Counted from the first letter of the stretch, positions 41,610 through 52,599 are shown. The stretch is 64,000 nucleotides of DNA from Mesostigma viride (GCA_009746045.1 RPFO01000130.1:395808-459807), one strand, 5' to 3'. Translations and numbers: made by a program. Notes: generated by a model not told the origin, from the sequence alone.

Positions 41610-41958
41610 AACGGACAAACAACCCATGATGGGACGTTCAGTCCGGCCAGCCTGGATGTTCCTCCTGCTTCACCCAGGGAAGCACAAGGAAGAGGTTATT
41701 GCTTAGCCTTCAAAAGCATCTGAAGAGGTTAGGCTTTTCCCGGTAAAAAGCCATTGAAGCGGTTATTGCTAAGCCTTTAAAAGCATGCATGTTAAGGTTG
41801 TTGCTGATCCTGGAAAAGCATCTTGGAGCAGCTGGATTTTTTTTTTCCTTTTTGCTGCTGCCTGGAATGACGCCCTCTTTGGGCTTCCTTCTTTCGTGTG
41901 AGATGCCTTTCTTTCACTTTTTGCTCTCCCGTTGTTGTGAGCTAAATAGTGGGGGGGA
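41610..41958 (+). other. 349-bp segment present only in unit I
   Basis: Lies between Q and R; absent from unit II, where Q joins R directly at 43043/43044. It has repeats of the AAGCATnTGAAG / GGTTATTGC type (41695-41800). Its borders are not GT...AG, so loss by deletion fits better than splicing. Confidence 0.6.
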
Positions 41959-42053
41959 GGTGGCATATCTCACACATGATTACTGCTGATAGTGGATGCA
42001 TTCCAAGTAGCGGTAATGACCAGTCCAGGATGATATGGCACGCAAACGCGACA
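41959..42053 (+). repeat. Region R of unit I, ending in the inverted tip
   Basis: Starts GGTGGCATATCTCACAC and ends GGCACGCAAACGCGACA. The same 95 bp close unit II at 43044-43138. The tip pairs with the TGTCGCGT start of region P. Confidence 0.8.
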
Positions 42054-42055
42054 GC

Positions 42056-43138
42056 TGTCGCGTCCGTGATCTATCACGTCCGCAATTCAGATTTTAGCGT
42101 AATTCTGACGTCCGCAGCCTTGTGCGGGTTGCTATACCGCGGCCCGGTACTGACGCCGCGGATCTCAATTGTACTCACGCGCCAAGTCCGCTGAATTTGC
42201 TGACGGAACTTTTGGGCGGACCTGAATTTCACTGACATTCGTCACAAGGGCAGTTTGCCGAATGCTGGTACGCAGCAAGCCGGCGAGGCACTGAGCAGAT
42301 GTGCAATTTCAGGATTTCAACGTGGGACACCAGACACAAATGCAAGGAAGCCCCAGGCGGTGCCTGGCATAGCCGACAGATTTGCCCTTGTATATTTGTG
42401 TTCGCTTGACAGATAAAGCTTGAAGTTTAGCTTGTCGGAAATTAGACAATGTTATGATTGGCTGATGTCTAAAGTGGCGCTAGTGGCGCCAGCCGCCAGG
42501 CTTGAGCTTTGAGCAGTATAGAAGGATGAGCAACGAACCATGGTGGTCGTTGTTCGTCCGTTTCTCTCCCTCACAACTGGTTTGTTGTCTTCATGGGGTG
42601 AAATAGTTCGAGCAGCCCGGAGCAGCCCCCGTGAGTGGTTGCATGCAGTCAGTTGCCATGAGGATGGACTGACGGATATGACAATGTATTGGTTTTGTTA
42701 AGAATGTGTGTAAGACTGAGAACGAGACAAGGGACAGGGCCTTCGGGCACCCTGGTCGTCGTTGGCAAGAATGCCAGTAGGAACTAGGTCGGGAACACAC
42801 GCGCACTGCCGCCACAAGGGGCCTGCAGTGGCGTCAACCAAGGGACCTCACAGCTGCTCTTATAACTACAACATTACAACTCGACACTCTTTGTAATTCG
42901 TCATGTATCTCATTGGAATTGAAATGTCTTTTGGTTGCTTTAATGATAAAGCATGGTCTCAAGAATCGGCTGGTTGTTGGGCCGGATTGCCTGTCATGAA
43001 GGTGGCGGTGCCATAAAGGACCGCACCTTTCATTCTCATTTTAGGTGGCATATCTCACACATGATTACTGCTGATAGTGGATGCATTCCAAGTAGCGGTA
43101 ATGACCAGTCCAGGATGATATGGCACGCAAACGCGACA
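42056..43138 (+). repeat. Unit II, compact P-Q-R copy (1083 bp)
   Basis: P 42056-42525, Q 42526-43043, R 43044-43138. TATA-like GAGCAGTATAGAAGG at 42511-42525 right before Q. TG...CA ends with GATA directly after. Best read as an LTR-like unit lacking the array and the 349-bp segment. Confidence 0.75.
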
Positions 43139-43263
43139 GATATTGGACATTCCCGGGATAATAATATCGAATCAGTAATTCGATATTGAATTAGTAATTC
43201 GATGCGGAAGAAAACCCTGGTCAGGGAGCCGCTTAAGATTTCGCCCCAATGCGCAAGGTATTA

Positions 43264-43418
43264 AGTTGTACAAGCTACTGCTTATACTTTTTATGCGCAA
43301 ACCTTTTGGCCAAGGTTAACGTATACTCTTACATCATGCGCAGGATGTAAGAATATATGCGTTCACCTTGGCCAAAAGGTTTGCGCATAAAAAGTATAAG
43401 CAGTAGCTTGTACAACTC
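43264..43418. repeat. 155-bp near-perfect foldback
   Basis: The first 53 bases (AGTTGTACAAGCTACTGC...CCAAGGT) are the exact reverse complement of 43366-43418. The inner ~24 bases also pair with a few mismatches (CTTACATC/GATGTAAG), leaving a loop of about 8 bases. A transcript would fold into a stem of about 75 bp. It could be a MITE or a small-RNA hairpin. Confidence 0.85.
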
Positions 43419-43716
43419 CTGCCCCGCTTCCGGGCCAAGGGTTGGATGTACGTGGCAACCCCACTCCGCGTGCCGCTGGCCGGCCGTATACTTGTGACAC
43501 ATTCGGGCCGCGTCAGTGTGCCCATCGTTGGCGTGGCCGTGAGATTTGTCACGTTTGCCTCTGGCCTGCCAATGTTGAGCTGCTGCTTGACCTGTTCTTT
43601 TCGACGGCCATGCGAGTCAGCCGGTGTATACCACCGTCAGTTTCTTCGGGCCAGCCAGGCTATGCATGCTGGCTGTTGAGCCGTTCCTCCACTTGTTTGC
43701 CTGTGGCTCTCTCGAC

Positions 43717-43775
43717 TAGAGTTATTGTAAATAGTGGCGGAACCTTTTGCCACTCGGGCAATTAGGTCCGTCACT
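43717..43775 (-). repeat. Third copy of the foldback repeat (inverted)
   Basis: On the minus strand it reads TAAATAGTGACGGACC...GGTTCCGCCACTATTTA, matching the units at about 31223-31276 and 31466-31518. Arms of about 17 bases with few mismatches surround GCC...GGC. Confidence 0.65.
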
Positions 43776-43857
43776 ATTTATCCGGCGAAACCCCCTCACC
43801 CGTATCTATTCCGCGTTAAGCTCGATCACGTGAACGTGGCGTAACACCTGGGCAGCC

Positions 43858-44077
43858 ATGCTGATGAACCACACCACCACCACCACCTCCGCCATCGCCG
43901 CACAGACGCTCGACCTCAGCAAGGAGGCCGAGCTCGACAAGCGTAGCGAAAAAAAATGTCATCGTCAAGCACTTCGACCTGCAGGAAGTTGAGGACTCCG
44001 AGAAGCTTGTTCAGGAGTTTGAGGACAAAATCCTTGCCCCCATAGCCTGGCAGTTAATAAGGGTGGGAAGAGGATGA
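43858..44077 (+). pseudogene. Gene fragment with frameshift, unknown protein
   Basis: From the ATG: MLMNHTTTTTSAIAAQTLDL, then SKEAELDKRSEKK, then after an A8 run the +1 frame continues VIVKHFDLQEVEDSEKLVQE. Codon-like composition on both sides of the A run suggests a real coding sequence broken by one base. I do not recognise the family. Confidence 0.35.
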
Positions 44078-45110
44078 GTGGTGCGTCACAGCATGCACCC
44101 ACTCTCCGTGCTAGGCTACCTAGTCTGCCCGATGAGAGTCATCCTTGCTTTTGTTAAAACAATAAATTATTCTGACGTTAAAAGAATATATCAATTTATG
44201 GAGTGGCAATCATGTCAGCGGTAGCAGTAAATCTGACGAGTATTTTCTACTATGGAAATTATCCAGACCTCATGTCAGTCAGTAAGATGACCGTTGGAGC
44301 TGTGCAGCAGTAACAAAATTATGTTTGACCGAGATTTTAATGTTCGACAGTAATATTTTGGGCCCATGATCGATACTGTGAGGGCTACGTATCTGTATGT
44401 TCGACGGGATTAAAACGCACGAGGTAGTGGCTCGCGCGACATTTGTGCAGACTAGGGTACTTTGCCGTTCTCTAGGACTTGTGCGTTTTTACCTACTTTG
44501 GATTTTCTGTGCCGTTTGTGTTTTTGGCTAAGTACTAGCTGTTGCAATGTCTTCAGGGATCCGCGCTTCGCGCGGCATATCTTGGACTGTACCGTTATAT
44601 AGAAAAGTGTACCCTTGCGTAGGCGCGTTGCGCCACACCTTCTATGTTTTTGATTCTCAGTGCCTCAGTGGAGGCGCCGCGACCTTGCTCCGGCATATCA
44701 TACATTGCAAACCACTAGTCCTGATCTGGTACGCCGCGCCACCTTCCAGTGTGAGCGCCGGCACTTGTGGTGCTCCGCACTGATATATTGTATGAGCCGT
44801 AGATTTTATATCGACGGTGAAAAGTGCTCAGTCGCCGCACACGCACCTTGGACAAAAGTGATGCACCTGTACATGATTCTCTATTCTCATGTAATTTATG
44901 CCACTGGATTCCAGCCATGGAATCTGGGGTTTGTTAGTCTCGGAACGATTGCAAATAATGCGTTTTAATATACGACATTATTTTTATAATTGGAAGATCG
45001 TTCCTCCAATACCTTGGTTGCTCGACAAATCATCACATGAAGAAAGACTGGTTCAGCCAATTCCGAATTCCAGCCAATGGCCTATCTATCTAGTGCTTGA
45101 GCTAGCTGGC
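44078..45110. other. No gene recognised
   Basis: AT-richer, mostly unique sequence; open frames here (up to 102 codons) show no domain or conserved motif. Confidence 0.4.
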
Positions 45111-45119
45111 AGTGTCTGA

Positions 45120-45470
45120 CATAGCCGACCTTGGCCATTCACGACCTGCCCGCTCCCGCAAGAGATGGGAGGAGACCTATTTCTCAGCCCCCCAAACCAG
45201 CCCGGCTACATGAACCCTAGAATCCTCACCAACGTTGTGTGGGTATCCAACCCAAGCACACGTCCTTAGATGACACATTGCCCCGACTCTTTCCATCATT
45301 GAACATGTCCCTCTCATGACAAGAACCACAAATGCGACCATGTCGGAGGCCGCACCCGGGTTGTTCACCTAGTGCATCACATGGCGACAACATAAAACTA
45401 CGTTGTGAGTGAAGAACTGAAACGAACAACGTCCAACAAAGCTGCTCGTTTCTCCTTTTATAGCCTAGCC
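45120..45470 (-). repeat. Diverged Q-family copy with TATA box
   Basis: On the minus strand CTATAAAAGG (about 45455-45464) is followed by GGAGAAACGAGCAGC, GGACGTTGTTCG and CTCACAACGTAG, the same order as in the 42-kb copy. About 390 bp upstream (45849-45862) lies GCGACAGCTGTCGC, the junction palindrome seen between units I and II. Confidence 0.6.
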
Positions 45471-45982
45471 AGCCGTCATGCAAGACGACAAGCTGTGGGC
45501 AGTGCCGACATTCACAAATCGGCACATAATGCATTGCTGTCAATTGTCAATTTGCTGGAAGTACTATTACAGCCAAACCATTGACGAACCGTACGTCATC
45601 ACGCGTCGCACAAGCCAGTGTGACACAACCTGCTGATGACACACACGGTGCAGACTGTCCATACTGCCAAAAGTGCCGTTGAGCAACAATCCAAAGCCAC
45701 GCGTGCTGTCAAAATCTCAGCAGATCGGGCACGGACCAATACAACCTCCGCCGCCAATTCCAAGTGGACGGCACTCCACAAATATCTCACAATGCCTCGG
45801 ACAAAAAGGCACATATCTCCGCCTCAGTCAGAGGTTATGGTACGGTGTGCGACAGCTGTCGCGTTCCATTCCAAAGTATCTCAGCCACCCAGGCTTGACA
45901 TGTAGAACTGTGACTGCATTCCCAATGCAATGACATGTAACACTTCCATCATCCATGGCTTTGATGTCTCTCTAGCCCTTAA

Positions 45983-47700
45983 CTCGTCGTCTGTCCCAAC
46001 TCAGTCCTCACAGGAGGACTGAGTTGACAATTTTCAACCGCGTGTAGCGACTAGGTGGGGGGTCCATCCCAAATGTTTTGATGTGGATCTGGGGTGTACT
46101 AGATATCATTTTGTTGGCAAAAATACTGCATATGTGAAAACTTGACCCGAACACCTGAAAATTACACGGACGTTGGGCGCCCCTCGCGAATTTGCATTTT
46201 TCGGGATAAGAACGAGTGGGAAAAATTCAATCAAATCCTGGTGCATGAAGAAAAAATATAGGCATGTAAACAACATAGTTCTTGAAGCGTGGCAAAAAAC
46301 TGGGCTCCATTTGGCCACTGCAACTGCCTGAAACAATTAAAAAACTCTCAGTCCTCAGGAGAGGAATGGGGCTTTTGCTAACTTTGCTAGCATGTAAGTG
46401 CGGTCATACTACATCACCGTGGCCACCAACCATCCCAATCAACTCATTTCCCTTCAAGCATTACAGGACAACACACTTGCATCATCATACTTCAGGTATA
46501 TCATACCTTATCATGTAGTGAGAGCCTATGCATGCATGTAGGGAATGGGCTTGGATACCTACCAACAAAGGGTTATGTTATAAGTGTCAACCACCAATAT
46601 AATGGGTAGGTTAAGCATATTTCCATTGTTTCAAACAACAATAGATATGGCTATAACTGTTTTGCCTTGCCATGATGTGGCCAACATAGTTGCTGGCACA
46701 TGATGGCAGTGGTTTGTCACCAAGACTTTTCACTCACCCGTAAAAGCTTGAATGCACCCTTGACGCAGCCCGTGGCCACACAATCATGCAGTATGAACGT
46801 AGCAAAACAATAACTAACATCTATGAAGGTGTTTAAACCTGCACAGCTCCTAAAACCCTGCACAACTACACTGGGTTAAGGCAAATGCCTGCTAACATCA
46901 TCTGAAAAGGGGGTTTTAGAGAGGGGCAGGCAACGGTCAAGAAAGAGCATCAAGACTTGAACCTGACAACGCCTCGCAAGCTTAAACTCATGTACGAACA
47001 TCAAGGAACGAAGAGGCAACGATTATCCGGCTTTACCTGGCACGGCTGGCGTTACCTTGGCCCAGGCGGTGCCCGCAAAAGTGGCACTTTGCGGCACATA
47101 GACCATGACGTGACAGAATGGTCGAGATCATCAAATCTATACTGTCACTCAATATATTCTAATACAATTCATGTTAAAATGTAGAAAGAAACCTATCAGC
47201 CATTGAAATTGCGCCGGAAAGCAAGCGCAGTAATCAATTCCGTCGACCTGCCTTATCGCAGTTTTTTCCAGCAAGAACAGTGCCGACACCGGGTAAATCG
47301 CATCCCCGCGAGCTAAAAATTGATTTATATTATCTTTAGGGCATGTTTAATCTATTTACTGAGTTTGGACGGCTAACTCGTCCGCAAACGTAAACTGCAT
47401 GCATGGGCGCGAGCCGCCATGGCTAGGTCGTGCATTTCCGGAACTCGCGTTTCACGTGGAAAAGTACCCTTACCACCTGTACTTTGACCGTACAGTTAGC
47501 CGCGCATACCAAATCCAAAAAAATCCCAAAAATATGTCCAAGAAAGATCTTTTCACGTAGTATTTGAATAAATTTTGAGAGAATTTTTTTGTCAAACATT
47601 CTGACCGGGGCGAATTTTCTACGAAACCCAAAAACTCGGTCCTCTAGAGAGGACTGAGTTCAACTCAGTCCTCCGTAGAGGACCAGGGACAGACGACGAG
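45983..47700. mobile_element. TTAA-type element X2 (1718 bp), inserted at the edge of X3
   Basis: TTAA on both sides (45979-45982, 47701-47704). Perfect 15-bp inverted repeats CTCGTCGTCTGTCCC ... GGGACAGACGACGAG. Hairpins CTCAGTCCTC-ACAG-GAGGACTGAG (left) and two at the right. The interior is homologous to X1 but more decayed. Confidence 0.9.
46106..47400 (-). pseudogene. Decayed X2 counterparts of the X1 ORFs
   Basis: Same order as X1. The 57-residue ORF has two in-frame stops. The Cys-rich exon has an extra A near the CRKC cluster and a one-base insertion after SRHLP. The GTGAGT donor and TTTCAG acceptor are kept. Confidence 0.5.
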
Positions 47701-47704
47701 TTAA

Positions 47705-49399
47705 ACCGTAGCAACTCAGTCCTAAAAATCGGACTGAGTTGCACATCTTCGCACATATGTTTCTCTATGGCCTAAAAACAATTTCTGGCTACCCCTTGGT
47801 ACCAAGCATGCATTTATGTTGAATTTCTTTGGGGACATGCCACTGGTCCCATATCTTTGACTTTGGGGTGCTATAAATAGCGCCAACCCCAGGGGGGTAC
47901 GGAAAAATGGGATTTGAGACATACATCATGCAATATGGACCACTTATACAAATATATAGGCCCTGGAATTTCAAAGGCAGTTAGTTTATATCACAGGCAT
48001 GCCATCAATGCATTCACAACATGACATGCTACAGAACTGCACAAGCTAGCTAGCAAAAATCCCAAAATAGCTCAGTCCTAAAAATAGGACCAAGTTTTTT
48101 TGGGGGGGTTGGCTAGCACTCCCGTTTTGGTTTCCTTTCCCAACGTGGCACAAAACATCATAGCTGGCCACACATGCATCCTCCAACACATTTCCAGCAT
48201 ATAAAACAGCAGCTCATGCTATATAATATTGAAAATCTAGTGCCATTGGGCATAAAGCACGTGTAGAAGGCACATGCAAGGAGCTTACTACCAATGTACC
48301 CTACACGCTAAAAACAACTTCAAAATACAAGGAAAAAGGAAAGAAACCAAATAAGCAACTTGCTGATGCTTCAATGCAAGCAGATCCCAGGCATCTCTTC
48401 TATGTCTCTAACACACAGCAAACTCACAAAAAGAAGGCGGACTTGGCCAGCATGCATGCCTAGAACTGGGCAGAAAAACACTCGCCCTGAGTTGTTTAAG
48501 CAACGGAAAGCATCGTATCATCACAATAAACATTATTACAAACGATATCTGTCGTTATACCGACATTCATGTTGTAGCATACGCTAAAAGCAGTCAAAAC
48601 TCGTCCAAAATCTGGCCGAGGTAACATTACTACCCAACCATCACAAGCCTATGCACAGAAGCAATAAAACAACAAAAAGACAGCCATAAAGCCTCGATTA
48701 TAGCCCCAAGACTGGTATCGAAACAATATATGACACATGCGCGGTCACTGAGACATGATAAAAGGCTAAAACGTACCTGGTCGAAACCACAGATTACCTT
48801 GTTTGCAGGAGCTAGCACGCCTACCCCATGAACGTAGCCGCAAGCATGCCCTGGCCGCCATTGATGATCGACTGTGCTAGGAACGACGTAACTAACTCAT
48901 CCATGCGCAAAAATCCGAACATTTCCTACCGAGCAACAAGTACAGCTTGCACTGTCATCGCCTGGCCGCTCACGCGATTTGCTGCGCCGCCACATAACCT
49001 CGAGACATATCTAGGCATTTGTAAATGTTGCACGGCTACGCATATAGCATTTACAAGACCTAGGGATGATGCCTACAAAGTTTCAGTCGAATACGTCAAG
49101 CCATGCTCTCGCCCCAGTCAGTTGTTTGTGCCACCATAGCCGCGGACGTGAATAATTTTTATTCACGTCGTCCTCGTTTGGCCATGGTACCCCCCCTACT
49201 TTCCTTGACCGTAGGTCCCTGTCCAGGTGTCCAAAAGTAGTAAACCAGGGGTGTACGTGAAAGTACAAATCTAGATCTCGAATCTGGTCCAAACAGAATA
49301 TTCAAACGTTTGCTAGAATTATAGCTAGTTCTGCCACAAACTCGGTCCGATTTTTAGGACTGAGAAAAACTCAGTCCTTCAAATCGGACCGAGTACGGT
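47705..49399. mobile_element. TTAA-type element X3 (1695 bp)
   Basis: Right TTAA at 49400-49403; its left TTAA is shared with X2. Ends ACCGTA...TACGGT. Hairpin at the left (CTCAGTCC...GGACTGAG, 47714-47737) and two at the right (about 49340-49394) whose sequences are near reverse complements of each other. Similar length and design to X1/X2, but I see no interior homology and no convincing ORF. The outer flanks TCTCTAGCCC and GGGCTAGAGA are inverted, so the original TTAA sat in a palindrome or these are outer terminal repeats. Confidence 0.6.
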
Positions 49400-49403
49400 T
49401 TAA

Positions 49404-50205
49404 GGGCTAGAGAAAGAAGGTCCGAGCCACACTAGGCATCCCTTTCCCCCCCCCCCCCTCGCTAGTAGCCTAACCACTAGCGAGAACCAGAAGGGATGTC
49501 AAAAGTCACAAGAGTTGCGCAGGTGCAACATGCGCACTCTTAAGTACACAGAAAAAAAATTTCCGGTGAAACTCCAGGGCCGGTACTGGGCACCACCCCA
49601 GCGCCAAGCTGGATGCCGCAAAAATTCAGGTACCATGTAACACACCAGCCTCGAGCTGGTATAGGTCGTAAGACATAGTGCGTAGAGCCATGCTGTCACT
49701 TCTGGCCAACATCTTTATTGCCAGCGAAAGAAAACAAGCAGGCAGTCCGTGTCGACAGAAATGCTCAAAAATTTGCAGGCCGCGCCACTGAAAAGGACGC
49801 GTCACTCAATTTTGTAGCCCGCACCACGCCAGCCGACGTCTGCTTCACGCCACAGATTGATGCGCAGGTCACTAGGACAGAAAAGGAAAAAAAATCTGCT
49901 CCCAACTAGAACCAGAGCCTTGACCTCGCCGTGCGGGGCTCAACGCCAGGCTGCGCCAGCCCACAGCAAACCCAACGCTTGACAGATCCGCTGACACATA
50001 TATTAAAAATATAATTACTTACAGCAGAGTGAAATCACGGCAAATCAAAGCAAACGCCCAGCTATAAACCTATATACAGAGCCATGTCAAAGCTCTATAC
50101 TACGATAAGACCAATGGAAACTCCTAACGGGAGGAACCTAATAGCCCTGCTGCACCGCAAAATCAGCCCGCGTACGGCGGAGCATGATGTCAGCCATGGC
50201 CCGAG
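49404..50205. other. No gene recognised; likely 3' flank of the non-LTR element
   Basis: Contains a C-run at about 49448-49459. No domain in any frame. The 3' end of the minus-strand non-LTR element should fall here, but no tail was identified. Confidence 0.35.
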
Positions 50206-50694
50206 TCAGCGCCACCGACAAGCGCTGACGCCAATATGACGTCCAGGTCCGCGCCGACCATCATTGGGGCCCGCTGGCCCTCCACTGAGGTCCAGTCGGT
50301 CCTCCCGGAGCCGGCAACACTCCTTGAAGAGGGCGGAGGTCAGGGGCCCCATGGCCCCAAACTCCTCCAGGACAAAGGGCACCACACGATGGTGCCCGAC
50401 GTCGCCGTAGGCCAGGAGCTTGGCCCGCTCCGCCCGGTCCGCCGTGTAACCTGCCGTGAGGGAGGCCCCAGCCACGTGGCTAAGAGCCAAGGGCCGCGCC
50501 ACTGAAACGTCAATAAGCAGATGCCGGCCACCCCCCTCAAAGTCCAGCACCACGATGTCAGGCCGGTGGTAATTGGGGGAATAGAAGGCAGCGCCATCCG
50601 CATCCTCGGACCGGATGTTCGCGTGGGGGAAAACCGACCGAACCATGGCGAGCACCACCGTCAGGAGGACAGTACGTGCAAAAACAAATACCAA
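50206..50694 (-). pseudogene. Non-LTR restriction-like endonuclease domain
   Basis: Key stretch RPDIVVLDFEGGGRHLLIDV followed by SVARPL: a PD...D...(x)-type nuclease core as in R2-group elements, though the Lys of the classical motif is not obvious. Joined to the CCHC part by a frameshift (overlap 50661-50694). It would nick target DNA for target-primed reverse transcription. Confidence 0.7.
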
Positions 50695-51366
50695 TTCTGA
50701 TTCTGTTGGCCCCCCATCATGCAGGCAAGGTAGTGAGTCCCCGTGGGATCCAGCGGCTGCCCACAGCTACCACAAGGCCGCCCGGCCGGAACAAGAGGCT
50801 GCGGGGCAAATAGCTGGTGCCGGAGCGCCACCGAGTAGTGGCTGGGAGCTAAGGCGAATGGGGGGGCCATGGGAAGAGCACGAAGGTACGCCGAGCCCAC
50901 ACTCCGCCATGAAAGCGAGAACAGCCACGCACGTCCCTGGGCGTTGAGGGCCGCGAAAAGAGCCATCCAATCAGCCGTGTGCAGAATACCCGCGTAGGTT
51001 TTCTGGTGTTTATCGATGACCCGAGCAGGGAAGTGCGGCGCCGGGGAGATTGAACGGAGGCGACCGAGGTCGAGTGCCGCGAGGGAGGCGGCGCTGTACC
51101 GCCTGAGCGGCACGGACGGGAGAAGAGGCCTGCTGGATCTCAGCATAGGCCTCCTGGATGGCGGTGACGAAGGGCAAAGGGCTGCTGGGGTCCAGGAGGT
51201 CAGGCGCTGCCGTTGCCAAAAGGGGCAGGAGCCGGCAGCTCTCCGCCCACGACTGAGCGACGGAGCCCGAAAATGCTGCTGGGGCCAGCCGGGCGGCAGG
51301 AGTCAAACCACAGCCACCCATCCGTGCAGGCAGGGAGGCAACAATGCGAATAGCATGTGGCGGGAG
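50661..51366 (-). pseudogene. Non-LTR C-terminal region with CCHC finger
   Basis: Starts after the SINE-like insertion. Frame 51321-51010 (GGCGLTPAARLAPAAFSGSV) shifts into frame 51146-50661, which has CGSCGQPLDPTGTHYLAC (C-x2-C-x8-H-x4-C), the finger found just before the endonuclease in R2-type proteins. Confidence 0.75.
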
Positions 51367-51753
51367 TCACTGTCGCTAAGGCAGCCATGCCTAGAATGTT
51401 TGCCTAGCTGTGCCAACAAACCTAGTCACGTGCCGCCAACGCACGGTACACAACCAGCCATAGCCTTAGCCTAGTTCTAGTACAGCCATGCTACGCCCTG
51501 GCTATGTTCAGATTACTTGCCCACGCTCCTTGCTATGACATGCTCACATGGGTCTTATTGCACCCACAGTTTGCCGGATCGTTAGCCTGTCCTTTTAGCT
51601 AGCCGCGCCCGATTGCAGCTGTGGCATGCCTTTGGCATGAAGGAGACTGGGGGTCTCTGCCCTTTCTCCTGTAGTGCACACACAGGGATTAAAAGCACTT
51701 CGGTGCTCCGTGACTCCCCAACGGGAGCACGAGTTTAATTAATTAATTAATTA
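51367..51753 (+). mobile_element. SINE-like insertion with 12-bp target duplication
   Basis: 387 bp flanked by ATGTGGCGGGAG at 51355-51366 and 51754-51765. It ends in a (TTAA)n tail. The right ~280 bp recur at 56615-56907. Internal hairpins include AGCACTTCGGTGCT. When skipped, the RT frame resumes. The variable-length duplication plus simple tail point to target-primed insertion. I found no RNA polymerase III A/B boxes. Confidence 0.8.
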
Positions 51754-52543
51754 ATGTGGCGGGAGGTCGGGGCCCGGGACCAGCTGCGCCAAGGCCGACT
51801 GGATGCGTTCGCCGTGGCCCTCGGCGGCCAGCCGGACCTGAGCCGGAAGAGCGCCCCGGAGCCAGTGAACGACGCGAGGGTGAGCGCAAAACCACAGAAG
51901 CAGACCCTTGGCCTGCGAATCATGAAGGCGCGCAATCAAGGGCAGTACCTCAGTGCGTGCCTCGAGGGCGGCCCGCAGAGCATCGATGACAAACTCGGGG
52001 TCGCCAACCGGAACGCCGAGGACATCCAACCCATGGAGGCGCTCGTCCCGGCCCAAGAGCTGGGGCGGAAAGCCGGAGCAATCACCTTGGGGCGAGTACA
52101 CCGCGCACTTGGCCAGGGTCAACTGGAGGTTGATGTCGGCCACCGCGGTCTGCAGCGCCAGCAGAGCCGCGGTGGTGTCCGGCACAGGGCCCATGAGGTA
52201 GATATCATCCAAGTAGGCCTGGATAGCTACCGCCGGGTGGGCAGCATGGACCGCTTGGAGGCAACCCTGGAGTGGGGCGGCAAAGTACAGGGGTCCCAGG
52301 GGTTCCCCTTGCTGGGTGCCCGACCGCGACAGTAGGCCGCCGCGAGTGCCGTCCTCCATGATGTGAACCAGTTGGCCGGGCTGGCCGTAGCACACGGCTG
52401 TCCAAGCGTACAAGTCCTCGAAGGACTCCATGACTGCCGCAAACATGCTTGCGCGGGACAGACTGTTGAACGCGGTGTAACAGTCGACCTTGACGACAGC
52501 GTCACTGGGTGGGGTGGGCCTCGAGGTAGGCCTGCACCGAATG
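51751..52543 (-). pseudogene. Non-LTR reverse transcriptase core
   Basis: Open from the ATG at 52446: SGTQQGEPLGPLYFAAPLQG and AYLDDIYLMG (catalytic YLDD), then QLTLAKCAVYSPQGDCSGFP. Upstream, the strand reads VVKVDCYTAFNSLSR and, after a one-base loss in a C run (about 52505), HSVQAYLEAHP. It ends at the SINE tail (LPPH, stop). Confidence 0.9.
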
Positions 52544-52599
52544 CACTATACTTTTCGTCCGAGGGTAGTAAAAATGATCCGAGGCGTAAATTACGAGGT
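52544..52599 (+). repeat. CACTA left terminal inverted repeat
   Basis: 56 bp, exact reverse complement of 63478-63533. The next ~200 bp hold looser TTACTACCT / CGAGG motifs. Confidence 0.93.

Larger units (their letters stand above)
33595..43138 (+). mobile_element. Composite LTR-like element: two head-to-tail units, one with a tandem promoter array
   Basis: Flanked by GATA (33591-33594, 43139-43142). Unit I (33595-42053) and unit II (42056-43138) both start TGTCGCGT and end ACGCGACA, and are joined by GC. Unit II has parts P-Q-R. Unit I has P, nine ~738-bp repeats, Q, a 349-bp segment absent from unit II, and R. TG...CA ends, inverted tips and a mid-unit TATA suggest LTRs, but no internal coding region exists between them. 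No transposition protein is encoded. Confidence 0.7.

Noticed and set aside
41610-41958. Intron lost from unit II
   Set aside because: Borders are AA...AG/GG, not GT...AG, and no coding frame continues across.
45969-49413. One 3.4-kb transposon with TCTCTAGCCC terminal repeats
   Set aside because: Possible, but the internal TTAA duplications and full TIRs of X2 are better explained by two insertions at one TTAA in a palindromic site; no outer duplication was found.
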